DNA of 64,000 nucleotides from Undaria pinnatifida. Taxonomy: Eukaryota > Sar > Phaeophyceae > Laminariales > Alariaceae. The DNA lies in assembly GCA_012845835.1 (NCBI GenBank), contig JABAKD010000022.1, positions 10,930,718-10,994,717 of the forward strand. Direction: 5' to 3'. The position numbers and the translations under genes were made by a program. Under the pieces are notes generated by a model. That model did not search any database. It had not been told where the DNA came from and was given only the letters and a program-made list of their open reading frames with translations. Of the stretch, positions 13,201-22,419 are shown piece after piece; positions within the stretch are counted from its first letter, which is position 1; every line of letters begins with the position of its first letter.

Positions 13201-15425
13201 CTCACTACCCGGGTCTCATACGAGTTAACTTCGTTGATGCAGGGCACGCAAGCGCAGGACCCGCAGCCACGACCCAGTCAATTTCTCGGAGGACGGCCAG
13301 GAATCACCGTCGGAGGCCGGGATAACCTCGGACCGCGCTTTCAAGTCAGGGTCCCCGGAGATCTCGCGAACAGGCTTTTTCCCGTCCACCCTGTACGGCG
13401 CCCCCTCTGTGTACGACACCAAGTTGATAGCGGTGAGAGTGGGGTATTTGAGGCGGGCGTTAAGGGGCCTCGCGATTTTTGTTCTTTTTGCTCCGTGTGC
13501 TTTGTTTTTTTCTCGTGGTTTTGACGTTAGTCGGCGTAGTCGTTCTGTTTTGTTGGCGTGGTCGTGCTGTTTAATGGGTGGTGATGCTGTTTTTTTTTCT
13601 CGTGATTTTGCTGTTTACGTATATGTCGTTTTGGGCGTGGTTGTGCTGGCGTAAATGTGGCGCACTTGGGAACGCGTGGTATCAGGGCAAGGGTAAGGGA
13701 AGCAGGGAAAGGGATAAAGTTGCGGCACCGCCATCGCGCGTTGTTGTATCGTTCCGATTTGACCACGATGTGCTTCTCGGACTTGATCCTGTTTTTTCGC
13801 GTCGATTTCTGAACACGTACTTATCTTGTCAGTCTTCCGGTTGTGTGCACCCACTTTAATTCATTTCCCTCGCTCTCCATGCTGTTATCCGTGCCCCCTT
13901 CGTCACCCTTTCCTCTGAGATACCTGGCTTTAATATTCGTAGGTTTTACCCCTCGTACACCACTTTTTAGTCTACGCTTATCTCGTTCATCGTTGTCTGT
14001 TCTGTCGCGTCCAACTCACCCTAGGTTATGGGTTTGTTAGCGTACAAGGACCCGGCGAACAGTCCGTTAGGACATCTGGTTTCCAGCCTGCAAAATCAGG
14101 CGATCGCGGACAAAGTTAACGACGCCGTTTTGGGTGAGAACGCCGGGAAAAGCACTACGAAACCCGTGCTGATACCGTATAACGCGCAAGTTAATACACC
14201 CCCTGGGATGCGTTTTTGAGCGATTTTCTCCAAAACAGGGGGCCCACACGCAACGATAGTGTAGTGTGGTTATGTTGGTTTGTTGTACCTATGTGCAGTG
14301 GTTTTGGGGTCGGGGCAAGTCGCGGCTCTGGTGCACTTTCTACCGCTTGTCCAAGTAGGTGTCGGCCTTTCATCTGCTTGGGATAACAGTCACTCACATG
14401 CCACGCACCTCCTGAAAATGTTTTCTTCGAGATCCCCTGCTTTATATATACGACACGGCGCAGCGTGGTGATAGTTGTACATACATGCTTGTACATGTTC
14501 CTGGACGGTCGATGAGACCGCACTTGTCGTAGTTGAACTCGATTCGATTCACGTCGCCCCCCAAAGGGGCAAATGTAGGCTTTCCTTCCTGATCGGAAAG
14601 GGTCAAGCCGCACCTCCCTCGGAACTGCGAGTACGGTACATACAGCAGTACTGGTCCTTCTGCAGTGGCAGCTGCCCGCTTTAGCGCCTGTGAAGCCGCT
14701 CGGCACGGATGGAAACATCCAGTAGTGGCCGTATGCGGAGTAGTGCCAGTTGCCGCTATAATGCTGATATTTGTGGCGGGCATATACCGGCACTATAGAA
14801 GGACCACTACTGTAAAGCAGTCTCATATCAGTGAGATCATGCCAACCACAATATTCACGCTTTTTGTATTTTGCTTGTTTTTTCCAGGGTAGGGTTACTA
14901 TCAGTGAATGCGAGTTGCTAATTTACACCGAGCCAAGAAAGGGGGATCTATCTTTTTGAAACAGGTCTTACTACCACCGACCACCGTCGCTGATAAACTA
15001 TCGAAAGTTACGAACATCGTTGAAAAGCTGAGGATCGACCCCCCAACTGGTCGAACTCGCAGCGGACGTACTCTATTTGATTTTTTATGTAAAAATTTGC
15101 TGCGCAAATTCCTGGCAACACCTATATATTTCCTAACCCCTGTTGTGTGGCCTTGCTCTTCCTATGCCGTTGTTATTTTCGGGTGCGTCTTTGGCTGTTT
15201 CCAGCTGCGGACGCTGTTTTTCGCCGCGGCGCGGACCACCGACTTTCGTCCTTGACTGGTATTGCACATGTGGCTGCGCCTACCTCCGGGCTAGAGTTCG
15301 CCGTGCGGCATCTTCTTGCGACGGGACAGGTGCGCTTGCCAAGAAAAAGCGTTTCGTCGCGCTTGCGCTACCTGGACCTCGGGCATTGTTCTGGCGTTGG
15401 TTTCTCATCGTCGTCGTCGTGGTTT

Positions 15426-15496
<71 letters not shown>

Positions 15497-16771
15497 ATGT
15501 TGTTGTTTTCGTCGTCGTCGTCGTTTTTTTTTTCGTCGTCGTTGCGTTTGTGGTTGTCTTCGTTGTTGTCGTTGTGGTTGTCGTTATGGCCTTCTGTTTC
15601 CTCCCTGCTCCGTGTCGTTAATACGTTCATTGTCTTTCGTCCATTGCCCTTCGTCTTTCGACCTTTGCCCCTCGCCCTTCGTCCGACGGCCTTCGTCTTT
15701 CGTCCGTCGCCCCTTGCCCTTCGTCCTTCGATCGTTCGTTGTTCGATCCTCGATCTTCGTCATCCTTCCTTCGTCCTCGACCTTCGTCCTTTGTCAATTG
15801 ACTTTCGTCCTTCGTTTTTCGACCTTTGTCCTTTGCCTTTGGATCGTTCATCCTTCATTGTGCGTCGCCGCTCGGTTCACGATCGTATTCCAGGCATTTC
15901 GAGAGGCGACCGGAAGCGGGGGACACGCTGCAGCGCGCCCGCACCTGTACTTCTAGGGTTATAACCCTTTTGGAACCCATCTATAGCGACCAAAAGAACG
16001 ACGAGTGCGGTCTTATCAAAAGCGCGCAATAATATTACCTGGTACGTGGTAGCACGCAGCACTAGGAGTATCGATGCCGCGCGCTTGTCATACAGCTACT
16101 TGATTGCACTGCCGTCCGAACACCCCCGCCTACCCGAGCGACTCTGGTTGCATGGTGTGGCCGATGCTGTAGTCGAGCATTTTTTTTCCCGATGTAACCC
16201 TATAACCCTTTGGAACCCATCTATAGCGACCAAAAGAACGAGTGCGGTCTTATCAAAAGCACCTGCAGTAATATTACCTGGTACGTGGTAGCACGCAGCA
16301 CTACGAGTATCGATGCTGCGCGCTTGTCATGGAGCTACTTGATTGCACTGCCGTCTGGACACCCCCGCCTACCCGAGCGACTCTGGTTGCTTGGTGTGGC
16401 CGATGCTGTAGTCGAGCATTTTTTTTCCCGATGTAACCCTTTTGGAACCCATCTATAGCGACCAAAATAACGACGAGTGCGGTCTTATCAAGAGCGCCTG
16501 CAGTAATATTACCTGGTACCTGGTAGCATGCAGCAGTACGAGTATCGCCATATGCTTGCGCGCTTGTCGTGCAGCTACTTGCTTGCACTGCCGTCCGGAC
16601 AACCCCCCCTACCCGCGCGACCCCGGCTGCTTGCTGTGGCCGATGCTGTAGTCAAGCATTTTTTTCTGACGTGTTCTCCCTCTGCAGCCCCGAACGGGCC
16701 AAGGGAGGTCGCCGTTTGTGGGGAAGCACAGGCGTGCTTTGGCGTCGGGAGCTACCCGAGTTCAGGGTTGA
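1014..16771 (+). CDS. RANBPM: RanBPM / RANBP9-type scaffold of the GID/CTLH ubiquitin ligase, 11 exons
   Basis: Spliced coding region: 1014-1214, 1972-2178, 3836-3964, 5098-5361, 6509-7849, 8566-8676, 12068-12426, 13243-13432, 14025-14133, 15205-15329, 16688-16771. All introns are GT-AG and every junction keeps the frame (eight phase 0, one phase 2, one phase 1). The product is about 1,039 aa: SPRY (roughly 80-250), LisH (about 254-285), a Pro/Gly/acidic insert, CTLH (about 690-750) and CRA (about 920-1030). This domain order is that of RANBP9/10 and yeast Gid1/Vid30, which scaffold the multi-subunit GID/CTLH E3 ligase in cytosol and nucleus; Gid1 binds the substrate receptor and other CTLH-CRA subunits. 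The protein is longer than animal RANBP9 because of the insert. The start ATG at 1014 is preceded by an in-frame TGA at 993. The family call is firm. The exact 5' end is the main uncertainty, because an upstream exon cannot be excluded. Confidence 0.87.
1880..1934 (+). repeat. (CCCT)n microsatellite in intron 1
   Basis: About a dozen CCCT units end some 37 bases before the exon 2 acceptor and serve as an extended pyrimidine tract. Confidence 0.9.
1972..2178 (+). CDS. RANBPM: RanBPM exon 2, first half of SPRY
   Basis: 69 codons, phase 0 at both ends (acceptor CATGCAG, donor GTGAGG). It carries the SPRY hallmarks: V.YRG near the start, VRA.HPLP, then the MFYFEATI strand and ITIGLAGG. In RANBP9 this region forms the beta-sandwich that recognises partners. 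Confidence 0.88.
2690..2925 (+). repeat. dispersed repeat fragment (family of the 11455-12035 repeat), intron 2
   Basis: A diverged copy of the 3' half of the dispersed repeat described at 11455-12035. Shared landmarks are a GCACAAGGTGCCG start, CGGACACCTCACGGC-like text, GGTGAAAACCCG and a terminal poly-C run. Confidence 0.65.
3597..3780 (+). repeat. GGGTC/GACCC-rich repeat, intron 2
   Basis: Runs of GGGTC followed by degenerate CTGACCCGACCCG units spaced by TTTGAAAACCT-like text. A related block lies at 36905-37040, so this is a dispersed family as well as a simple repeat. Confidence 0.75.
3836..3964 (+). CDS. RANBPM: RanBPM exon 3, SPRY middle
   Basis: 43 codons, phase 0 at both ends. 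It contains HGSYSLDG and GDTVGLGVNF; the latter is the SPRY strand usually written GDVIGC.VN. Donor is GTGCGG, unusual after +3 but the same GTGC pattern recurs at the donor of exon 10. Confidence 0.85.
4925..5015 (-). repeat. short fragment of the dispersed repeat, intron 3
   Basis: An inverted piece of the 11455-12035 family (landmarks CGGACGGAGCACGTCGGG and TTTTCACC), ending about 80 bases before the exon 4 acceptor. Confidence 0.55.
5098..5361 (+). CDS. RANBPM: RanBPM exon 4, end of SPRY and start of LisH
   Basis: 88 codons, phase 0 at both ends (acceptor CGCGCAG, donor GTATTG). It starts LFLTRNGQ.LG, the F.T.NG SPRY strand, continues through LFPCVGLHSPGEAVLLNFGQ and PFIFD, and ends LVRDYLLHQ. 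That last part is the first LisH helix, cut by the intron at the position of the conserved Gly. Confidence 0.88.
6509..7849 (+). CDS. RANBPM: RanBPM exon 5: LisH end, low-complexity insert, start of CTLH
   Basis: 447 codons, phase 0 at both ends (acceptor CTCCAG, donor GTACAT). It opens with GCEKTLRSLGEA, completing LisH. A proline run, long glycine-rich tracts and a strongly acidic block at about 7424-7635 follow. It then returns to ordinary protein with ECVADVKRSW and, near the end, the CTLH helix pair RARLRRAILAGDIDSATELL. The insert lies between LisH and CTLH, where animal RANBP9 has only a short linker. The two flanking domains read in the same frame, so the insert is coding. Confidence 0.85.
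8566..8676 (+). CDS. RANBPM: RanBPM exon 6, CTLH core
   Basis: 37 codons, phase 0 at both ends (acceptor TTCGTAG, donor GTGAGC). It encodes PGLLEQRADVRFALKCQAFI followed by ELVKK, a textbook CTLH segment (LL......L.F.L..Q.FIEL.). In the CTLH complex this helix bundle pairs with the CTLH-CRA parts of other subunits. Confidence 0.9.
8708..8800 (+). repeat. 10-bp minisatellite (CCCGAAAGGA-like), intron 6
   Basis: About nine imperfect copies of a CCCGAAAGGA unit lie directly downstream of exon 6. Confidence 0.8.
8880..11400 (+). mobile_element. 5'-truncated LINE (non-LTR retrotransposon), intron 6, decayed
   Basis: Reads in the same direction as the host gene. It begins in the endonuclease-RT linker (KWWAEEVKEAIR), continues with GTPTANETFD, and has RT regions with ILNDRMGAMLE, GFRANRSC, FFLDVQKAYG (motif A), GVAQGC (motif B) and FADD (catalytic motif C), then YLGVEIS. 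A CPCG...H...H zinc motif is near 11070. At least four in-frame stops and several frameshifts break it, and the AP endonuclease is missing. This is the jockey/L1-like layout. It cannot be active. The host gene keeps intact splice sites on both sides, so the copy is tolerated inside an intron of 3.4 kb. Confidence 0.85.
10044..10274 (+). pseudogene. LINE reverse transcriptase fragment with FADD motif
   Basis: Longest clean RT piece of the intronic LINE: 76 codons with VNDMIE, GLIFADDFVG (catalytic Asp pair) and the following helix ALEYTRKWR. It ends at a stop where the frame should continue into the thumb. Confidence 0.8.
11455..12035 (+). repeat. dispersed non-coding repeat, about 580 bp, intron 6
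   Basis: Near-full copy of a family whose best mate is at 37250-37830 in inverse orientation. Shared landmarks in order: a GTTGGC...GACGCTGTAAA block, GCTAGACAACCAGGGTACCG, CCGCACAAGGGGAATGATCG, GGAGTGGCCACACCAG, GTGCCGAAGTCC, TCGCACTTGGTGCAAGCAAT, then a poly-C end. No coding potential or obvious terminal inverted repeats. It is possibly a SINE or MITE-like non-autonomous element. Confidence 0.75.
12068..12426 (+). CDS. RANBPM: RanBPM exon 7, disordered linker
   Basis: 359 bases, entering in phase 0 and leaving in phase 2 (donor GTGAATG after GAGCGCAG). It codes for a Gly/Ser/Arg-rich, probably disordered segment in the usual place of the variable CTLH-CRA linker. Support is the acceptor (ATCACAG), a frame with no stop, and the exact phase match to exon 8. 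No domain is visible, so this is the least certain internal exon. Confidence 0.65.
13243..13432 (+). CDS. RANBPM: RanBPM exon 8, linker into CRA
   Basis: 190 bases, entered in phase 2 and leaving in phase 0 (donor GTGAGAG). It reads ARKRRTRSHDPVNFSEDGQE and later STLYGAPSVYDTKLIA. It supplies a basic stretch, possibly a nuclear localisation signal, and the run-in to the first CRA helix. Confidence 0.72.
14025..14133 (+). CDS. RANBPM: RanBPM exon 9, CRA
   Basis: 36 codons plus one base. It starts VMGLLAYKDPANSPLGHLV and continues to a VNDAVL motif, matching the CRA signature LLAY.DP..SP and the following AVN.A.L helix. Reading on without splicing would reach a stop at 14219, but the GTGAGA donor at 14134 and the phase-1 fit to exon 10 argue for splicing. 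Confidence 0.88.
15205..15329 (+). CDS. RANBPM: RanBPM exon 10, CRA
   Basis: Two bases complete the split codon, then 41 codons follow. It ends SGLEFAVRHLLATGQ, the place of the conserved LE..LRQLLA helix near the C-terminus of RanBPM proteins. Acceptor TTTCCAG, donor GTGCGC. The homology is short but the phase agreement on both sides is exact. Confidence 0.78.
15423..15496 (+). repeat. (TTG)n microsatellite, intron 10
   Basis: About 24 TTG units followed by degenerate TCG/TTG text to about 15590. The long open frames across it on both strands are artefacts of the repeat. Confidence 0.95.
15630..15850 (+). repeat. degenerate TTCGTC minisatellite, intron 10
   Basis: Irregular reiteration of TTCGTC(C/T)TTCG and TTTGCCC-like words over about 220 bases. 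No coding meaning. Confidence 0.75.
15957..16672 (+). repeat. three tandem copies of a roughly 238-bp unit, intron 10
   Basis: Units begin at about 15961, 16204 and 16436 with ACCCTTTTGGAACCCATC. They share TATAGCGACCAAAA, TAATATTACCTGGTAC, a TGGCCGATGCTGTAGTC block and a closing GCATTTTTTTT run. The third copy's T-run leads straight into the exon 11 acceptor, so the array may affect splicing. Confidence 0.88.
16688..16771 (+). CDS. RANBPM: RanBPM exon 11, C-terminus and stop
   Basis: 27 codons and TGA. It reads PRTGQGRSPFVGKHRRAL, resembling the family's terminal N.GQG..F...HR.L motif. The acceptor CTCTGCAG follows a T-rich tract, part of which comes from the third copy of an intronic tandem repeat. 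Confidence 0.68.
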   Translation, partial: PRTGQGRSPFVGKHRRALASGATRVQG

Positions 16772-17159
16772 AGGTGTTGAGGCGTGGTAATGGTTTATTT
16801 GCGTGCCCCATAATACGTATGTATCGTGCGTCGTTTCATGCTCCCAGCCGCAGCCGCGGGTGCCATGAAGCCGCCGGGTTTCCAAGGTCGGTGCCTAGGG
16901 TGCAGTGATGGCGATCTCCCTAGAGTGTCGGTTGAGTCATGCCTATTGCCGATATCTAGATGTCGGGATTAGACGCCAATATGCTGTTGCCTTGGAACGT
17001 CAGAGGTGGTTTGTTTCTTCATACTATGGCACGTGCTTAAGGTGCCTGTGTCGGGATAGGCACCAATCTGAGGTTGGTTGCCTTGGGACACTGTCACGTC
17101 GATGTAGTTTTTCGTGGCGTTGCAGCGAGCTAGCTGCCGGCTAGTTTTTGTCCCAGGAG

Positions 17160-17330
17160 ACAAGGCCCGAGGACGATGATGGTGATGACGATGATGATCA
17201 AGATGGGGATCATGACGATGATGACGATTATTATTGTGATAAAGTTGATGATAATTATCAGTATGGTAGTAATCGTGATCTCGATGTTGTCGATGACTGA
17301 AGTGATGATGGTGATGATGGTGGGGGTGGA
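17160..17330 (+). repeat. GAT/ATG-rich microsatellite
   Basis: Imperfect GATGATGAC-type trinucleotide repeat downstream of the RanBPM gene. Confidence 0.8.
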
Positions 17331-17355
17331 GATAATAGCGCCTTGTGAATAATAT

Positions 17356-17479
17356 ATGGGACACGAAAACAAGCGGTTATCATGCCTACGTATCAGTAGG
17401 AATCCCGAGGATAATGTATGGGACACGAAAACAAGCGGTTACCATGCCTACGTATCAGTAGGAATCCCGAGGATATTAT
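17356..17479 (+). repeat. 62-bp tandem duplication
   Basis: Two nearly identical units start with ATGGGACACGAAAACAAGCG at 17356 and 17418. Confidence 0.9.
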
Positions 17480-17734
17480 CCCAGGATGCCCCACGACGCC
17501 ACAAATTCCAGCCAACGAACAACTTTTGGGCTTGGGGCTGTACATTCGCGGAGCTCTCGCTGCGCTCTAACGGGGGCAGATGCTTACTTTTTCACGCAGA
17601 CAGCCGTTAAGCTTGCGCGCGTGTGTGCGTGCGTTTGTTGCGTAGCTGTCGGGTTTAGTTTGGTTTTGGGTGAACGACGAGAGGGTTGTTTGTTGCTGGA
17701 GAGTAGGTAGAGAGGGCTGCGGTACAAGTCATTG

Positions 17735-17905
17735 GAGGAGGTGTATTCGTTGTCATGCATGACCGCAGTCTGTCAGACCACAGACCCATCCGCATCCCTA
17801 CCATGCCTGGGCGGAGCATGTTGAGTTTTCACCGATCAGGCGGCCATTGCTTGCACCAAGCGCGAAGCGCCGTGAGGTGTTGGGCGAGTCAATGAGGGGT
17901 GAATG
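17735..17905 (-). repeat. fragment of the 580-bp dispersed repeat
   Basis: Inverted partial copy with the landmarks GGCGGAGCATGTTGAG, TTTTCACC and CTTGCACCAAGCGCGAAGCG, the last shared exactly with 37363 onward. The rest of 17906-18350 shows no feature I can name. Confidence 0.65.
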
Positions 17906-18359
17906 AAACTGACGTTGAACCAAGCGGGGTTTCTCTCTGCTAGGCAGCCAAAGGGTGTACGAAAAACACCGCTGTTATAGCTGTTTTGCCTCGCGGTTGC
18001 TGTTGCATGTGTGCATTCTACGTACACACGCGGGCGGGTAGACATATGTGGTTGATACAGCCGGGCCGGCTTGTTGTACTGCCGTTCATTGTGCGACTTT
18101 GGAGAGGAGCGGGCGGGCGGGCGGACGGGTTTGTTCTTGCTGGAGCAGGTGACTCGATGACAGTGTGAAAAAATGAATTTATTTGTGGGTGACGACAAAA
18201 AGTGCAGTGGATCTAAAACTTGTTTATTGATAATTATGGGCCTGGATCTAAATCTTGCTTATTCCTGGATGGATGGCATCGTAGCGTGACGCCTGGTGCA
18301 TGATACCACCGTGCACGATGCGCGAGCAATGCGTGGTGAGTTGCTGCCTTCAAGTCAGA

Positions 18360-19680
18360 CTTGTCCTTGAATTATGAAGCACAGCGTCAACCTCGTGTTC
18401 GAAGTGCAATATTGTCCTCTGGGATGTGATATATTTTTGACAAGATCGCCATGGATGTTTTTTTTCATATGTTGACACGAACGCCTTCCTAGATATACTA
18501 AGTCGTTCTAATTCCGCGGTGACTCGCGTAATTCCCGACCTTCCGAAGTGAAAATATAACACTAGCCCACTCTGATGAGCAGGATCTGCAGAAATACGGA
18601 CAATGCGGGCAAACCCCGTTCCACGAACTAGAATATGAGTCGAAGATGCGGAGATGCGGCTCCTCGAAACCCACTCCCACAACTCTGAATGGCGAGGCTA
18701 CAAAATCGGGTAATACGTCGAAAGCGTCAAGAAAATAGAGAATGAAGGGGATCCTGATCGTCAGGACTCGGAAGCCCATGGCTGCCGTCAGCGAGGCCGC
18801 GTGCGCGGCCACCAACAACAGGAAGGGCTTGGTCCGCACTGTCATGGTGATGGACGTCGGGGTAGTCTGTGGTCTCCTCCTGTGTTCATCGGCTTGTGAT
18901 GAGCAGCTTGAGGCGGTGGGCTGGCTGCCAGCTGGATCAACTCGTCACACGGAAATCAAAAGGTATATTCGTTGGAAGCAAACGGCAATAAAAAAATGAC
19001 ACTTCGAGTAAAGTCCACGGAATGGCCAAGAAATTCGAACCCGACGAGCCACTTGCGATAAGATTGGATAGAGGGGCAGATTATCTCCTTGTAGGTCAAT
19101 CTATTCGGTAGGTTGTTGAGGTTACTTACTGTGCTCGTTGCTTAGAGACAGAAGAAGAGTACTGCTGTAGCTTTATTCAGATAGCAATGCCGATGAATAT
19201 TGATTCCCTGGCGCAAGACCACCAGGGTTTGTTTCATCTTGTCACACGAACGCCTTCCTAGGTTACCAAAACGTCCCAATTCTCCGGTGACTCAGGTAGT
19301 GCCCGACCTTCCGAGGTATTATCATAACATATTGGCGCTGCAGTACAGTCACCATGAGCTCCACGCATATGATATGGATATGGGGAATTTTAACGATTTT
19401 ACGAAAATGCATAGTCTACTGATGGATGATTTACATCGATTCCGCTACTACCGCTGGGTTTTCTGCAGTTCGTTTCCCGTCTTCCGTTCCCCGTTTGTGG
19501 TTTTTCGCTTTAAAGACATTTTTCGTCAGGCTTCGTAGTGGCCTCACAGGGTAGAGGGGCTAGAGTTGGTTTTGACGAGCCGCATCTTCGAGTCTTGTTG
19601 TAGAGCGTGGAGTCGGTGCTTCCCCGAGTCTTTCATATTTCTGCATGATGTACGGCTCATCAGCGTGGGCTATTGTTGTG
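18360..19680. repeat. degenerate TRIM-like cluster
   Basis: Two partial LTR-like blocks, at about 18470-18563 and 19228-19338, share ACGAACGCCTTCCTAG and CCCGACCTTCCGA. A block at 18564-18690 matches the internal end of the TRIM family (CTAGCCCAC, CTGATGAG, CAGAAATA). A block at about 19555-19675 is the same sequence inverted. It looks like broken copies of a relative of the elements at 20976 and 29062. Confidence 0.6.
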
Positions 19681-20615
19681 GCATTGCCCTGGGAGACTAA
19701 GAAAGTATAGGATCTAGGATACGGAAATGGTATAAAAAGCGTTTCACATCCTTTAAGGCGTGCGAGTGTCGGAAGAAAAGGAGATGACGCAATTTATTGC
19801 TTCATGGACTTGCAGCGCGTTGAGCGTTTAGTTCTATCCGTGGCTTACAGGAGCTTCTCTTATACAAACGAGTGCCCAACGTAGGACCTGCCTAGTAGAG
19901 AAACTTGCAAGAGGGTGGCCTGTGTCTGTAGGCAGTCCCTATTCTTATACTATTAGATGGGTGGGTGCTCCCGGCCCACGTCGTTGATGCTTATTGTGTT
20001 GCTGAAATGGGTAACCTCCCGTACGCTCTTTCAACCCAAATAGTTTGGGCATCATTTCTTCCACCTACTAGATAGTTAAGCAGTACACTGGGGAGCATCA
20101 AGTCAGCGCATATCGTTGGCGCTGCATTACGCAGGGCTTCTGGTAATTTTGGGACTCCACAACACAATATTATATACCGCGATATTTTCCCCTAAGTATC
20201 GCCCCACAACGCAACATCATATGTATATATATATCGCGATATTTTTTCCAAAATATCGCCGGAATGACATTTTTACATTTTGTTTTTTCTCCCGTTGTTT
20301 ATACCTAGGACATATCATGGTGAGATTGTTCATCGGGCTGCACTTTCACTTTCTCAAAAATGAGATGTCGGGTTGTCAATTGAGCGCAGAGCTTAACTGA
20401 GGAGCCTCGGAAAACAATATTATACTCGTTAATATATGTATCTCTGTCTTATAATTGGCGATTCTTCAGAGCCCCACATCGGCACGGTAAAAAATCGTGG
20501 CACCTACACGGTTGCATCTGTCGATTGAAAAAATGTTCTATCTTGCGATCAATGTAAAATAACACACTACGAAGCTATAACACATTGTATACCACACCTA
20601 AAAAATGCTTTGTAT
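19680..20615. other. AT-rich intergenic stretch, no gene recognised
   Basis: Only short open frames and AT-rich text, including two related CGCGATATTTT blocks near 20177 and 20235. I see nothing else in it. Confidence 0.4.
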
Positions 20616-20619
20616 ACCA

Positions 20620-20975
20620 CACCTAAAATCAAATCTGCCAGAACAATAAACAATACCAGGCAGGTGACATCACCTCATTAACTGTCCAACCAGCCATGCC
20701 GTAGCTCCAATTCATTTCTTTCCGCCCCCCCCTGCCCCCTCCTTCCCCAACACCCGCACCATCGCCTGGACCTAGCACGTTTGGTAAAGTTCCTCCCAGG
20801 TATACACTCATACATGCGACCTAAAGGGGTTTGATCCCCCCCCCCCCCCCATTGCCCCCCCCCCCTCGTTCTGTTCTCTCCCGCCGCCCCACCTAAAATC
20901 AAAATCTGCCAGAGTAATAAACACTATCAGGCAGTTGACATCTCCTCATTACCTTTGTGGCCATCCATGCCGTAG
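20620..20975. repeat. dispersed repeat with poly-C tracts, split by a TRIM
   Basis: Two part copies of a family with the phrase CCACACCTAAAATCAAATCTGCC or close variants, ending CATGCCGTAGCTCC. The second (20885-20975) stops exactly at the TRIM's left end. Further copies lie at 22420-22810 and 30430-30830. Confidence 0.7.
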
Positions 20976-21244
20976 TGTGAAATTAAAGGTGGGGGACACA
21001 GAGTGCCCCCTGCAGGTCTGCCAATTGAGCAGGTCCTCGGAGAGTACTCACTTTCGTTCCTTCGTAGAGATGTAGCTTTATTCGTTTCCACCTGAGCCCG
21101 GGATAGCTTCTGAGATCGGAGGCGCGTGCCTCCGATCTAATTCCTAACTTCCCCGAATATAAACCACCAACCTTATCATACGAAACCCGTCCAAACGATC
21201 TCAAATTCGGATACCTACAGGCCTTTCGAGGCCGTATCTTAACA
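20976..21244 (-). repeat. 3' LTR of TRIM element 1
   Basis: 269 bp, bounded by TG/CA. It contains the palindromic block GATCGGAGGCGCGTGCCTCC, also in the mate. Confidence 0.85.
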
Positions 21245-22150
21245 CTAGCCCACCCTGATGAGTCGCATATGCAGAAATATGGGAGATTCGGGGAAACTCC
21301 GGTTCTACGAACTAGACCATGAGTCGAAGATGCGGCTCCTCAAACCCCACTCCCACACCTCTAACCGTCTGGCTATGGAGCCAGGAACACGCGATGAAAA
21401 GCAGTAGAAAGAAAAGCAGAGCCTACAGCAAGGCAATAGTCACCCATCAAAAACCTGCCGCATGCCGCCGGTGTGGCGGGGGGGGCAGAAAAGGCTCTAG
21501 AACCTGCCGCACGCCGCCGGTGTGGCGGGGGGGGCAGGAAAGGCTCTGCGGTAAACCAACCACAGAAAAAGTACTATGGCGAGGCGAGCCCTCGTCGATA
21601 TGGAGGGGAACACAGGCGCTAACACAAGGGAGAAGTCATGCGAAAAACCTCCCGCGGGCCATCGGCAAAGCGGGGGGTTAGACGAGGAAACGACGAATAC
21701 CCGGGATGGAAGTTGTCAACACTTACAGCCCCGCTAGGGGAGGAAGTGTTTAGACGACAAAAAAAAACAAAGCAGAACAAATACAACACACAAAACATAA
21801 AAGAAGACACACAGACCCGTACACTGGTCGCCCCCCGGCTCTGGGCTGAGGAGGGCGTCGGCAGGGCGAATTTGAACAATGACAAAAAGGCGACAGCCCT
21901 GCGCCTCAGATATCGGCGTTTTACCCGAACCCTGACCCGGCACTGAGCAGGGGGTTCGGCAGGACAGAAAAGAAAATTTTTTTTGAAAGAACCGCCCCAA
22001 AACTCGATGAAGACCCTCAGGACACTACGAACGACCCAAAGACAAAGACGCAAAACTCATACCTCAAAAAAATGAAGAACTATCGAGAAGCGGTGGTGGC
22101 TTGGAAGTCAACTGGCCACGGCCGCGCTCCTGCCGTGGACGCCACATACA

Positions 22151-22419
22151 TGTGAAATTAAAGGTGGGGGACACAGAGTGCCCCCTGCAGGTCTGCCAAT
22201 TGAGCAGGTCCTCGGAGAGTACTAACTTTCGTTCCTTCGTAGAGATGTAGCTTTATTCGTTTCCACCAGAGCCCGGGATAGCTTCTGAGATCGGAGGCGC
22301 GTGCCTCCGATCTAATTCCTAACTTCCCCGAATATAAACCACCAACCTTATCATACGAAACCCATCCAAATGATCTCAAATTCGGATACCTACAGGCCTT
22401 TCGAGGCCGTATCTTAACA
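22151..22419 (-). repeat. 5' LTR of TRIM element 1
   Basis: Mate of the LTR at 20976, same length, about four substitutions. Confidence 0.85.

Larger units (their letters stand above)
20976..22419 (-). mobile_element. TRIM-like non-autonomous LTR element 1 (1,444 bp)
   Basis: Two 269-bp LTRs (20976-21244 and 22151-22419) flank 906 bp with no gag or pol. The LTRs show only about four differences by eye, so insertion was recent. A 4-bp target duplication GTAG lies at 20972-20975 and 22420-22423. The unoccupied sequence ...GCCGTAGCTCC... is visible in sister repeat copies at about 20700 and 22797. Orientation is set by a purine-rich AGGGTGGGCTAG adjoining the 3' LTR on the minus strand, as in element 2. 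The LTR ends are TGTTAAG and TTTCACA on that strand. A duplicated block of about 51 bp (CTGCCGCACGCCGCCGG...) sits at 21450-21550. Mobilisation must depend on a foreign element. Confidence 0.85.

Noticed and set aside
14134-14219. RanBPM ending at the TGA at 14219 without further exons
   Set aside because: It would cut the CRA domain in half; the donor at 14134 and phase-1 fit with 15205-15329 give the missing CRA helix.
15143-15964. Overlapping open frames of about 270 codons over the TTG repeat
   Set aside because: Produced by the TTG and TTCGTC repeats; only the short part 15205-15329 is a real exon, by splice phase and CRA similarity.
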